Below, one piece after another: positions 29,206-37,755 of a stretch of DNA of 64,000 bases. Both the position numbers and the translations under genes were made by a program. The stretch spans positions 186,001-250,000 of the forward strand of contig NZ_LZSU01000036.1 in the NCBI RefSeq assembly GCF_001665575.1. Direction: 5' to 3'. The DNA comes from Mycobacterium sp. 852013-51886_SCH5428379. Lineage in GTDB: Bacteria; Actinomycetota; Actinomycetes; Mycobacteriales; Mycobacteriaceae. A model generated the notes under the pieces. That model saw only the letters and a program-made list of their open reading frames with translations. It made no database searches and was not told the DNA's origin. Position 1 is the stretch's first letter; every line of letters starts with the position of its first letter.

Positions 29206-32145
29206 TCACCATCCCTCGGTCAGCACCCGGTCCAGGGTGTCGACGTAGAAGTCGGCGCTCTCGATGTCGATGCACAGCGGCGGCTTGGTCTTGAGGATGT
29301 TCGAATGGTCGCCGGTGGGCTGGATGATCACGCCGTAGTCGAGCATGCGCTCGCAGATCGCGGCTGTCTCCGCGCTCGCCGGTTCGAGCGTCTCCCGGTC
29401 CAGCACCATTTCCACCCCGAGGTACAGCCCGACGCCGTGCACGGTGCCGACGATCGGATGCCGCTCGCCGAGCGCCTCGAGCCGGCTCTTGAGGTGGCTG
29501 CCGACGCGGACGGCGTTGTCCTGCAGGTTTTCCGCGGCCAGGACGTCGAGCACCGTCAGCCCGATCGCGCAGGACAGCGGGCTGCCGCCGGTCGACGAGA
29601 AGAAGTAGCCCTGTGAGCGGAACGCCTCGGCGACGGCCCTGCTGGTGATCACCGCGCCGAGCGGGTAGCCGTTGCCGGTCGACTTGGCCACCGAGACGAT
29701 GTCCGGAACCACCCCTTGCTGCTGGAAACCCCAGAACCAGTCGCCGAGTCGGCCGAAGCCCACCTGCACCTCATCGGCGATCGCGTAGCCACCCGCGTCT
29801 CGCACGGCACCGTAGACCTGCTCGAGGTAGCCGTCGGGCAGCGCCATCCCACCGGCGTTGCCGTACACCGATTCACAGATGAACCCCGCCGCCGGCCGCC
29901 CGTCGGCCGCCAACTGCCGGATCTGCTCGACCGCCTCAACCGCGTACCGGCCGACCTCGTCGCCGCGGTACTTCCCGCGGAAGCTGTTGGGGGACTCCAC
30001 GGTGTGCACCCAGTCCGGGCGGGTCGCCAGCGCATTCGGATTGTCCGCGGTGGATGTGGATACCGCGTCCGTGCCGTAGGTCCAGCCGTGGTACGCCTCG
30101 CGCATCGCCACCACGTCGCGGCGACCCGTCGCGGCCAGCGCCAGCCGGATCGCGAGATCGCTTGCCTCCGAACCGGAGTTGACCAGAAAGACGGTGTCGA
30201 GAGACTCCGGCAGCAGGGCGGCGAGCCGCTCGCTGTACTCGACGACTGCGCTGTAGTTGAACCGCGAGTTGGTGTTCAGCCGGCGCAGTTGCCGATTCGC
30301 GGCGTCGGCGATCCGCGGATGCGCGTGTCCGAGCACCGTCACGTTGTTGACCATGTCGAGATAGCAGCGACCCGCCGTCGACATCAGATGGTGCCGCCAG
30401 CCGCGCTCGATCTGCGGCGGCCTGCGGTAGTAGTGCTCCTGCACCGGTGCAAAGCTGCGGTCGCGCCGGGACATGAGATCCGCAGCGGCAGTGACTGACT
30501 CGGTACCAGGCAATCCGAACAGCGGTGCGGGATCGCGGACCTGTGCCAGCCAGCCCGCCGCGATCTCCGGCCGAACCAGTCGTGGGGTGTGTGGTGCGCC
30601 GACGTCGCGCACGGCCACCTCCGTCCACTGTCCGGCGGGGCTTTCCGCCAGTGCGTCTCCGGCACGCACACTGCCCGTGGCCACCGACCGGACGCCGGTG
30701 AGCGTCATCTCGTGCCGGCGACCCTGCAGTGTCATTCCGTCGGCACCTCGGTCGACGACCTCCCCGTCCCAGGGTGCGACCAGCGGCACCGGCTGCGCCG
30801 TCCACAGGCCGACTCCGGTGGGTACCACCTCGGCGCTGCGCTGGTTCAGCGGAGGCGCCAGATCCAGGCGCGGCTCGGCGAATCGGGTGACCACCACCTG
30901 CGCACCGGCCTGCCGCGCCAACCGGTCGATGAGATCGCCGGGCAGCCACCCGCCGGGCTCGAACGCCCGGTCGTAGACCTCGGAGGTGACCGAAAGATCA
31001 AGCACGGCAACTGAATCCGGCGAAACCATGGGTGCGGTCACGGCCACCGGAGCAGTCGACCGGGGCACGCCCAACTCCGCCCGGATGGCATCCGTCATCA
31101 CCTCGGCGGGCACACTGAGCGCCTGCTCGAACATCCGTTGCTCACCGTCGGACTGCGCGGTGAGGTAGGCGTTGTCGGGCTCCAGCGCGGCCTGCTGCGC
31201 ACCGCTGACGATGAGCACTGCGGTGCGCAACACCACCAGCGGCCACAGCGCCTCGATCTCCGGGTCGGTCAGCGGGCGGACGGCGTGGAACGCCGCCACC
31301 GCGGGAAGGACCGATTCGGGTTCGGTGCCGGGATGGCCCAGCACCGACGAGGCGGCGATCGCCAGTTCAGACACCGCCCAGGTCCGGGTGAGGTCGCCGA
31401 AGTCGATCACCCCGTCGGGGCGCATGCTGCCGTCGGCGGCCCGGCTGACCACCACGTTGGCGTCGGTGACGTCGAGATGCACGGCCTGCTGCGGCAATTC
31501 GCCGGCCACGCGTTCGATGCGGGTCCACGCGTCCCGGGCGGCGTCGCGCAGTCTGGCCTGCTGCACCGGATCGTCGACGTGCTCGGCCAGCGCGGTCACC
31601 ACCTCGTGCCCGTAACGCAGATCCCACTGCAGCGCCCGGTCCAGGCCGTCGTGTGCGAAGTCCCGGAGCGCCCGGCTGACGCGTCCGGCGACGTCGCCGA
31701 GCGCGGCGACCGCCGACGGCGACAGATGCTCGCAGTCGACCAGGGCGCCCCCGGGCAGATAGCGCAGCAGGCGGACGTAGGCGGTCCCGCCGGAGGGGCC
31801 GAAGAAGCCGTCGACCCGCGTGCACGCCCGGCCGTCGGTGTTCGGCAGCGGCACCGCGACGCGCAAGGCCGGTTCGGCCTCGGCGATCAGTTCGGCGGCG
31901 GCGTCCTGCGCGGCGATCTCGACTTCGTTGAACGCGGGGTTGGCGATCTTGAGCACGCCCGCGATCACGCCGCCGGCGGTGATCAGGAAGTTCTGATCCT
32001 GTTGGCTACCCAGCGATTTCGCCGTCGCGGTCAGGCCGTACGCGGAGGCGGCGAGAGCCTCGGCGGCCGCCTCATCGACCTGCGGGGCGGGTAGCTCGAG
32101 ATTCTCGAAGAAGTTGAAGCCGACGGTGCGGCGACCGGCACTCAC
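29206..32145 (-). CDS. Kinase / M23-like / class III PLP-enzyme fusion
   Basis: A 979-residue three-part protein. Residues about 30-320 are an APH/choline-kinase-like kinase with the catalytic loop VHLDVTDANVVVS and the metal motif VIDFGDL. Residues about 390-520 resemble an M23/lysostaphin-like beta domain (PLVAPWDGEVVDRGADGMTLQG). Residues about 560-979 are a class III aminotransferase fold with IADEVQVGFGRLG and the PLP lysine in VSVAKSTGNGYPLG, resembling human phospho-lyases for phosphoethanolamine and phosphohydroxylysine. Inference: a hydroxy-amine is phosphorylated, then phosphate and ammonia are eliminated. Coupled (ATGA) to an upstream hydrolase gene. Confidence 0.85.
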   Translation of the reverse strand: MSAGRRTVGFNFFENLELPAPQVDEAAAEALAASAYGLTATAKSLGSQQDQNFLITAGGVIAGVLKIANPAFNEVEIAAQDAAAELIAEAEPALRVAVPLPNTDGRACTRVDGFFGPSGGTAYVRLLRYLPGGALVDCEHLSPSAVAALGDVAGRVSRALRDFAHDGLDRALQWDLRYGHEVVTALAEHVDDPVQQARLRDAARDAWTRIERVAGELPQQAVHLDVTDANVVVSRAADGSMRPDGVIDFGDLTRTWAVSELAIAASSVLGHPGTEPESVLPAVAAFHAVRPLTDPEIEALWPLVVLRTAVLIVSGAQQAALEPDNAYLTAQSDGEQRMFEQALSVPAEVMTDAIRAELGVPRSTAPVAVTAPMVSPDSVAVLDLSVTSEVYDRAFEPGGWLPGDLIDRLARQAGAQVVVTRFAEPRLDLAPPLNQRSAEVVPTGVGLWTAQPVPLVAPWDGEVVDRGADGMTLQGRRHEMTLTGVRSVATGSVRAGDALAESPAGQWTEVAVRDVGAPHTPRLVRPEIAAGWLAQVRDPAPLFGLPGTESVTAAADLMSRRDRSFAPVQEHYYRRPPQIERGWRHHLMSTAGRCYLDMVNNVTVLGHAHPRIADAANRQLRRLNTNSRFNYSAVVEYSERLAALLPESLDTVFLVNSGSEASDLAIRLALAATGRRDVVAMREAYHGWTYGTDAVSTSTADNPNALATRPDWVHTVESPNSFRGKYRGDEVGRYAVEAVEQIRQLAADGRPAAGFICESVYGNAGGMALPDGYLEQVYGAVRDAGGYAIADEVQVGFGRLGDWFWGFQQQGVVPDIVSVAKSTGNGYPLGAVITSRAVAEAFRSQGYFFSSTGGSPLSCAIGLTVLDVLAAENLQDNAVRVGSHLKSRLEALGERHPIVGTVHGVGLYLGVEMVLDRETLEPASAETAAICERMLDYGVIIQPTGDHSNILKTKPPLCIDIESADFYVDTLDRVLTEGW

Positions 32146-33023
32146 CGACTGACGAAGTCGACGACGACCTCGGTGAAGGCGTCGTTGTCGTCGCCGGCAG
32201 CGGTGTGTCCGGCCTCCGACAACTCGACGAACTCCGCCCGCGGCACCTTCTCCAGGAAGTCTCTGACCCCCTCCTCGCTCACCACGTCGGAGAGTTTCCC
32301 ACGGATCAGCAGGATCGGGATGGTGAGGTCGATCGCGATCTGTTCGAGCTTCTCGACCCGCACGAACGGATCGTCGCCTGGCGCGGTGAGAAACGCCGGA
32401 TCCCAGTGCCAGTACCAGCGTCCGTCGCGCTGCCGCAGGTTCTTCTTCAGGCCCTCGGGGCTGCGCGGTTTGGGACGGTGCGGCAGGTATTCGGCGACCG
32501 CGTCGGCGGCCTGTTCGAGGGAGTCGAAGCCGTGCACATGGTTGAACATGAAGTCGCGGATCCGCGCGCTGCCGTCCTTCTCGTAGCGCGGCACCACGTC
32601 GACCAGTACCAGTTGGGTGACCTGCTGCGGCCCGGCCTTCCCGGCGACCAGGATGCCGGTCAGACCACCCATGCTGGCGCCGATCAACGCGACCGGCCGC
32701 CCGATCTGGTCGAGCACCGCGAGCGTGTCCTCGCAGAGCATGTCCACCGAGTAGTTGGCGTCGGGGGAGCGGTCGCTGTCGCCGTGGCCCCGGCTGTCGA
32801 GTGCCACCACGTGCAGACCTGCGTCGCCCAGAATCTGACCGGTCTTCTTCCAGGAGTGCCGATTCTGCCCGCCGCCGTGCAGCATCAGGACCGTGGGCCG
32901 GTCGGCCCCCGGACCGGAGCCGGCGGCGTCACGGTTCCATTCATCGGCGACGAGAGTGAGCCCCTCGGCACCGCGGAATTCGACGACGCGTGGCTCACTG
33001 TGGGCGGACTTCGGCGCACTCAC
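32142..33023 (-). CDS. Alpha/beta hydrolase
   Basis: A 293-residue alpha/beta hydrolase: oxyanion region LMLHGGGQNRHSWKK near residue 47, nucleophile serine in LIGASMGGLTG near 116, acidic residue after LLIRGKLSDVVSE, and a histidine in LSEAGHTAAGDDND. A GTG start at 33023 follows an AGAGG site. It is the first gene of the operon with the kinase/PLP fusion, divergent from a TetR gene 91 bases away. Substrate unknown. Confidence 0.85.
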   Translation of the reverse strand: MSAPKSAHSEPRVVEFRGAEGLTLVADEWNRDAAGSGPGADRPTVLMLHGGGQNRHSWKKTGQILGDAGLHVVALDSRGHGDSDRSPDANYSVDMLCEDTLAVLDQIGRPVALIGASMGGLTGILVAGKAGPQQVTQLVLVDVVPRYEKDGSARIRDFMFNHVHGFDSLEQAADAVAEYLPHRPKPRSPEGLKKNLRQRDGRWYWHWDPAFLTAPGDDPFVRVEKLEQIAIDLTIPILLIRGKLSDVVSEEGVRDFLEKVPRAEFVELSEAGHTAAGDDNDAFTEVVVDFVSR

Positions 33024-33114
33024 GGACGTTCCTCTCGATCACCCCGACCCCTCACGTTACCGAGGCGACAATTCCGGTCCCGAGAGACGGTCCACGTCCC
33101 TAAACTCTGCGCTC

Positions 33115-33729
33115 GTGCATCCGCCATCGCTGACCGACGACGAGCGCGAACGCATCATCGACGCTGCGTACGACTGCATCGCCGAACCGCACACCGGTCC
33201 GGTGCCGATCGCGGCGATCCTGGCCCGCGCCGAGGTCTCGACGCGGGCGTTCTACCGACACTTCACCTCCAAGGACGAGCTGTTCCTGCAGATGCTGCGT
33301 CAGGAGTGCGCCGCGCTCAACGGCCGTCTCGACCAGATCCTGGACAAGGGGGAGGAGCCGCTGCGTCAGCTCGAGGCGTGGATCGCTGAGATGCTCACGC
33401 TGGCGCACGATGCGCGGCTGCGGCAGCACATGCGGGTGATCGACTCCGACGAAGTGCGGGCGGCGAAGGGGTACCGCGAGGTGCGGGAGAGCACACATTC
33501 GGAACGCGAGCGGTCGCTGGTGCAGATCCTGTCCCGCGGCAGGAGTGACGGCAGCTTTCCCCTGAGCGATCCTGAACTGGACGCCGTCGCGATCAGCGCA
33601 CTGGTGAGCCGGATGATGAGCGCCACCCCGCCGACCCGCGCCGCGCTGGTGCAGCGCACGCTCGCCCAGGTCCTCGATTTCGCGCTGCGGGCCGTCGGCG
33701 GTCAGCGCGCGGACACGGCGGGGCGATGA
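33115..33729 (+). CDS. TetR family transcriptional regulator
   Basis: A 204-residue TetR protein: N-terminal helix DERERIIDAAYDCIAE, then the helix-turn-helix VPIAAILARAEVSTRAFYRHFTSKDELFLQ, and a helical ligand domain. The GTG at 33115 is preceded by TAAACT 8 bases upstream. It is divergent from the hydrolase and kinase/PLP fusion operon and is its likely regulator; no clean operator palindrome was found in the 91-base gap. Confidence 0.85.
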   Translation: MHPPSLTDDERERIIDAAYDCIAEPHTGPVPIAAILARAEVSTRAFYRHFTSKDELFLQMLRQECAALNGRLDQILDKGEEPLRQLEAWIAEMLTLAHDARLRQHMRVIDSDEVRAAKGYREVRESTHSERERSLVQILSRGRSDGSFPLSDPELDAVAISALVSRMMSATPPTRAALVQRTLAQVLDFALRAVGGQRADTAGR

Positions 33730-33786
33730 GTTCGGCGGTCGCATCGAGTCTGTCCCTGGACACACCCCATGGACAGGAGCACCGAG

Positions 33787-34260
33787 ATGCCGTCGATCAC
33801 CCCGTCGTTGTGGTTCGACCACGACCTGGAGGAGGCTGCCGCCTTCTACACCTCGATCTTCCCGAACTCCACCGTCGAGGAGTTCGTGCGCTACACCGAC
33901 GCGGGCCCCGGTACGCCCGGCGAGGTCCTGTCGGCCACCTTCGTCCTCGACGGCACCCGCTTCATCGGCATCAACGGCGGTCCGCAGTTCCCGTTCACCG
34001 AGGCCGTCTCGTTCACCGTGCCCTGTCGGGATCAGGACGAGGTCGACCACTACTGGAGCCGCCTGCGCGACGGCGGCGCGGAGTCGCAGTGCGGCTGGCT
34101 CAAGGACCGATTCGGCCTCAGCTGGCAGATCGTCCCGGACCGACTGAAGGAACTGCTGGCCGACCCCGACCCGGCGCGGGCCGCCGCGGCGACCACGGCG
34201 ATGCTCGGGATGCGCAAGATCGTCATCGCCGACCTGGAGGCGGCCGTCGCCGCCGTGTGA
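33787..34260 (+). CDS. VOC superfamily protein (PhnB/3-demethylubiquinone type)
   Basis: A 157-residue vicinal-oxygen-chelate protein. ITPSLWFDHDLEEAAAFYTSIFPNS, FIGINGGPQFPFTEAVSFTVPC and GWLKDRFGLSWQIVP are hallmarks of the PhnB-like branch. The protein contains both beta-alpha-beta halves. Catalytic role unknown in most members. ATG 33787 has GGAGC about 10 bases upstream. It stands alone between the TetR gene and the Mce-associated pair. Confidence 0.85.
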   Translation: MPSITPSLWFDHDLEEAAAFYTSIFPNSTVEEFVRYTDAGPGTPGEVLSATFVLDGTRFIGINGGPQFPFTEAVSFTVPCRDQDEVDHYWSRLRDGGAESQCGWLKDRFGLSWQIVPDRLKELLADPDPARAAAATTAMLGMRKIVIADLEAAVAAV

Positions 34261-34356
34261 GCGTGCGCCGGGTGCTGACCGGCTCGTCGGGTAGGCCACG
34301 TAACGTTTCGATCGACACCGCCTGACGACGTGGTCCGCATGCAGGAGAGGAGCGCC

Positions 34357-34953
34357 ATGGCCCCCGACGATTCCGCTGCCAGTGACGGCGTCGCCGTCGG
34401 CGAATCGACGGCGCCGGGTCATGACGACACCCACCTCGACGATCTGGACGACGACGACCGCGATCCCGCCCGGGTGCGGCGGCGCCGGCTGATCATCGGG
34501 GCGGTGGTCCTGGTGCTGGCGCTGGCCGGGACGACGGGCTGGCTGGGCTACCGCATGTACGAGACGCAGCAGGCGGAGAAGGAGCGTCAGCTGTACCTCG
34601 ACGTCGGCAAACAGGCCGCGCAGAATCTGACGACCATCGACTGGCAGCAGGCCGAGGCCGACGTCCAGCGGGTCCTCGACGTAGCCACCGGCACCTTCTA
34701 CGACGACTTCGAGCGGCGGGCGAAGCCGTTCATCGAGGTCGTCAAGGAAGCCCAGTCCAAATCGGTCGGCACCCTGCGGGAGTCGGGCGTGGAATCGGTG
34801 TCCGACAACGGAGCCCGGGTGCTGGTCGCGATCACCGTTCAGTCGTCGAACGCCGGCGCCCCCGACCAGGCGCCCAAAGCGTGGCGGATGCGATTGACAC
34901 TCCAACGCGTCGACGACACTGCGAAGGTGTCCAACGTGGAGTTCGTGCAGTGA
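34357..34953 (+). CDS. Mce-associated membrane protein
   Basis: A 198-residue protein with an acidic cytosolic tail (HLDDLDDDDRDPA), a basic anchor (RVRRRR), one membrane helix at about residues 46-64 (LIIGAVVLVLALAGTTGWLGY), and an exported NTF2-like domain (ESVSDNGARVLVAITVQSSN). This is the Mas/Mam layout of proteins that assist Mce lipid importers; no mce genes are in the window. ATG 34357 has AGGAGAGGAG upstream. It overlaps the next gene by 4 bases. Confidence 0.82.
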   Translation: MAPDDSAASDGVAVGESTAPGHDDTHLDDLDDDDRDPARVRRRRLIIGAVVLVLALAGTTGWLGYRMYETQQAEKERQLYLDVGKQAAQNLTTIDWQQAEADVQRVLDVATGTFYDDFERRAKPFIEVVKEAQSKSVGTLRESGVESVSDNGARVLVAITVQSSNAGAPDQAPKAWRMRLTLQRVDDTAKVSNVEFVQ

Positions 34954-35516
34954 GCGAGAAGCCCGAGGCGCCGGCCGAAGAGACCGCCGAGGCGCCGGCC
35001 GAAGAGACCGCTCCCGAGACCCCGACGCCCAGGCGCTCGCCGAAGCAGATCCTCGCGCGCGCCGCATTGCCGACGCTGGTGGTGCTGCTCGTCGCGGCCT
35101 GCGGATTCTTCCTGTGGCAGAACTTCACCGCGAGCCGGGACGCCACGGCCCGAACGGAGTCGGTGCAGGCGGCCCGCGAGATCACCGTGTCGATGCTGAC
35201 CTATCAGCCCGACACCATCGACGAGGAGCTGTCGGCCGCGCGTGAACGGCTCAGCGGCGCCTGGAAAGACCAGTACGGCTCGATGGTCGACACGGTGATC
35301 GCCCCGGAGGCCAAGGCGCAGGGCATCTCCGCGGCCGCCGAGGTCGCGGCGTCGGCGTCGGTGTCCGCCGAACCCGACCACGCTGTGGTCCTGCTGTTCG
35401 TCAACCAGACGGTCGCCGTGGGCACCGCCGCCCCGACCGTCACCCCGTCGAGTGTGCGGGTCACGCTCGACAAGATCGACGATCAGTGGACGATCTCGGA
35501 ATTTCAGCCGGTATGA
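34950..35516 (+). CDS. Mce-associated membrane protein, second copy
   Basis: A 188-residue relative of the preceding protein: an N-terminal low-complexity tail in which EAPAEETA is repeated, owing to a 24-base tandem duplication at 34965-35012, then one membrane helix (LPTLVVLLVAACGFFLWQN) and an NTF2-like outer domain (ITVSMLTYQPDTIDEELSAARERLSGAWKDQY). The GTG 34950 overlaps the previous stop and the TGA overlaps the next ATG, so three genes are coupled. Such paired anchors usually act together. Confidence 0.82.
   Translation: MSEKPEAPAEETAEAPAEETAPETPTPRRSPKQILARAALPTLVVLLVAACGFFLWQNFTASRDATARTESVQAAREITVSMLTYQPDTIDEELSAARERLSGAWKDQYGSMVDTVIAPEAKAQGISAAAEVAASASVSAEPDHAVVLLFVNQTVAVGTAAPTVTPSSVRVTLDKIDDQWTISEFQPV
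34965..35012. repeat. 24-base tandem duplication in the second Mce-associated gene
   Basis: Two adjacent 24-base units (34965-34988, 34989-35012) differ only in the last base and encode EAPAEETA twice. It keeps the reading frame and lengthens the cytosolic tail. Confidence 0.85.
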
Positions 35517-36424
35517 CCGAACCACGGTGGCTCGACGTCAACACCCCCGCCGTGCAACTGCGGGCGCTGGTCTGGGGACCGGAGGACCCACACGCCCCGA
35601 TCGCGCTGTGCCTGCACGGCTTCCCCGACACCGCCTACGGCTGGCGCAAGGTGGCACCGATGCTGGTCGATGCCGGCTGGCGGGTCGTGGCGCCGTTCAT
35701 GCGCGGCTATGTGCCGTCCTCCCTGGCCAACGACGGCAGCTACCACGTCGGTGCCCTGATGGACGACGCGCTGCGCGTCCTACAGGCCGCCGGGCCGACC
35801 GGCCGCGACGTGCTCATCGGTCATGACTGGGGCGCGATCGCCGGCGCCGGGCTGGCGGCCATGCCGGACAGCCCGTTCGACAAGACCGTGATCATGTCGG
35901 TACCCCCGGCGGCGGCGTTCCGTCCGCTCGGCCGGGTACCCGGCACTCTGCGGCTGACCGCGAGACTGCCGCGCCAACTGATGCGCAGCTGGTACATCAT
36001 GTACTTCCAGCTGCCCTGGCTGCCGGACCGATCGGCGTCGTGGGTGGTGCCCCGGCTGTGGCGACAATGGTCGCCCGGCTACCCCGCCGCCGAGGATCTG
36101 CGGCATGTCGATGCGGCGATCGGCGCGGAACCGCGCTGGCGTGCCGCACTCGGCTACTACCGCGCGACCGTCCGCAACTCCCGGCCACCCGAGCGCTACC
36201 GCGAACTGCATCAGCACTGGCTGTCCGCCCCGATGTTGCCCACGCTGTACCTGCACGGCCTCGACGACGGTTGTGCCAGCGCGGATTTCATGCGCTGGGT
36301 GCAGCCGATCCTGCCGGACGGCAGCGCGTCCGCCGCCGTCGAGAACGCGGGTCACTTCCTGCAACTCGAACAGCCCGAGGTCGTCGGTAGGCACATCCTC
36401 GACTTCATCGGTCCCGCCCGCTGA
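35513..36424 (+). CDS. Alpha/beta hydrolase (epoxide-hydrolase-like)
   Basis: A 303-residue alpha/beta hydrolase with LCLHGFPDTAYGWRKVAPML near residue 35 and an aspartate nucleophile in LIGHDWGAIAG (near residue 103), the pattern of epoxide hydrolases and haloalkane dehalogenases. The C-terminal histidine is in VENAGHFLQLEQPE. Overlap with the upstream Mce-associated gene (ATGA) makes it part of the same operon. Confidence 0.85.
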   Translation: MTEPRWLDVNTPAVQLRALVWGPEDPHAPIALCLHGFPDTAYGWRKVAPMLVDAGWRVVAPFMRGYVPSSLANDGSYHVGALMDDALRVLQAAGPTGRDVLIGHDWGAIAGAGLAAMPDSPFDKTVIMSVPPAAAFRPLGRVPGTLRLTARLPRQLMRSWYIMYFQLPWLPDRSASWVVPRLWRQWSPGYPAAEDLRHVDAAIGAEPRWRAALGYYRATVRNSRPPERYRELHQHWLSAPMLPTLYLHGLDDGCASADFMRWVQPILPDGSASAAVENAGHFLQLEQPEVVGRHILDFIGPAR

Positions 36425-36437
36425 CCCGCCCGGTCCC

Positions 36438-37706
36438 ATGACGGTGCGCCGGCTCGCGGCGGTCGACGCCCAGACCTACTGGCTGTCGGCGAAGGTGCCC
36501 AGCGATCAGTTCCTGACGTACGCCTTCGCCGGTGCGCCCGACGATCTGTCCGGCGCGGTCGACGCGGTGCTGCGACGGGCCGCGTCCTGCGCCGATCTGA
36601 CTCTGCGGGTGCAGGAGCGCCGCGCGGGCTATCCGGTGTGGGCGTCGGCCGCCGTCGACGAACGCCACGCGGTGGTGCACCGCCTCGACGGTGCGGACTG
36701 GACCGACTGCCTGACCGCGGTCGAAGCGCTGGCCGACGAGCAACTCGACGCGCGGCAGGCCACCTGGCAGGTGCACCTGTTCCCGTCGATCAGCGGTGTG
36801 CCGGGAGTCGACGATGTGGGGACGGTGGCGGTCGTGCAGATGGCGCACGCGCTGGCCGACGGGGTGCGGGGTGCGGCACTGGCGGCGTGGATGTTCGGGC
36901 GCGACGATCCGGTGCCCGTCGTGCCGTCACCGCCGCGGTGGGAATCGGCCGTGCTGCCGTGGCGGGCGATCCGCGCGGCGCGTACGCATCGGCAACTGGT
37001 GCGGGATGTGGCGGCCGCGCGCGTTGCGCCACAGGGGGAGTCGTTTCCCCTACTGCGCAGCAACGCCCGCCCCGACGGGGCGCGCAGTCTGCGGACCCTC
37101 GTGCGACACCGCTCCGGCGTGTCCGGGCCCACCGTCACCGTCGGTGTCCTGACCGCGATCGGGGAGGCGCTGGCCGCCCACCTGGGGGAGCTCGGGGACG
37201 ATACGAGCCGCCTGGGCGCCGAGGTGCCGATGGCCAAGGGGGGCCAGCGGCCGGCGCACAACCACTTCGGCAACATGAGCGTCGGTCTGTTCCCGGGGCT
37301 GCCACCGGCGGAGCGGGCGCGGCGCATCGCGGCGGTGCTCGCCGACCGCAGGCGCCGCGCTGCCCATCCCGCGATGATCGCGGACCGGGCGGCGTCCGCG
37401 GCGACCCCGGCGCGGCTGCTGCGATGGGGCGTCGCGCAGTTCGACCCGGATGTCCGCGCAGCACAGGCGATCGGTAACACCGTGGTGTCGTCGGTGCACC
37501 GCGGCCCCGCCGATCTGCGGTTCGGCGGGGCACCCGTGGTGCTGACCACCGACTCGATGCCGCTGTCGCCGATGATGGGACTGACGCACGGCGTGCACGG
37601 CATCGGCGACACCGTGACCGTCAGCGTCCACGCCGCACAATCGGCGATCGGCGACGTCGACGCCTACACCGAACGCCTCGCCGAGGCGCTCGACCGGCAG
37701 TGGTAG
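36438..37706 (+). CDS. WS/DGAT-like acyltransferase with altered active-site motif
   Basis: A 422-residue protein resembling mycobacterial wax ester synthase/diacylglycerol acyltransferases (Tgs), which make triacylglycerol from acyl-CoA and diacylglycerol. The start VRRLAAVDAQTYWLSAKVP and the C-terminal HNHFGNMSVGLFPGLPPAERARRIAAVL fit. The catalytic HHxxxDG appears as AHALADG near residue 139: the catalytic second histidine and DG are present, the first histidine is alanine. It follows the hydrolase by 13 bases in the same operon. Activity may be reduced or altered. Confidence 0.72.
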   Translation: MTVRRLAAVDAQTYWLSAKVPSDQFLTYAFAGAPDDLSGAVDAVLRRAASCADLTLRVQERRAGYPVWASAAVDERHAVVHRLDGADWTDCLTAVEALADEQLDARQATWQVHLFPSISGVPGVDDVGTVAVVQMAHALADGVRGAALAAWMFGRDDPVPVVPSPPRWESAVLPWRAIRAARTHRQLVRDVAAARVAPQGESFPLLRSNARPDGARSLRTLVRHRSGVSGPTVTVGVLTAIGEALAAHLGELGDDTSRLGAEVPMAKGGQRPAHNHFGNMSVGLFPGLPPAERARRIAAVLADRRRRAAHPAMIADRAASAATPARLLRWGVAQFDPDVRAAQAIGNTVVSSVHRGPADLRFGGAPVVLTTDSMPLSPMMGLTHGVHGIGDTVTVSVHAAQSAIGDVDAYTERLAEALDRQW

Positions 37707-37731
37707 CCCCCACGGGGGTGTCCGACGGCTT

Positions 37732-37753
37732 AACAGATGTTCTAGATTCTGTT
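37732..37753. promoter_or_regulatory. Inverted repeat over the DoxX gene promoter
   Basis: AACAGA (37732-37737) and TCTGTT (37748-37753) are perfect complements with a 10-base spacer. TAGATT (37743-37748) within it is a -10 box ending 7 bases before the ATG at 37756. The layout suggests a repressor site; the regulator is unknown. It does not fit the KstR consensus. Confidence 0.45.
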
Positions 37754-37755
37754 GC

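Noticed and set aside
37732-37753. Another KstR box before DoxX
   Set aside because: AAC and GTT are four bases apart, not two, so the consensus fails.
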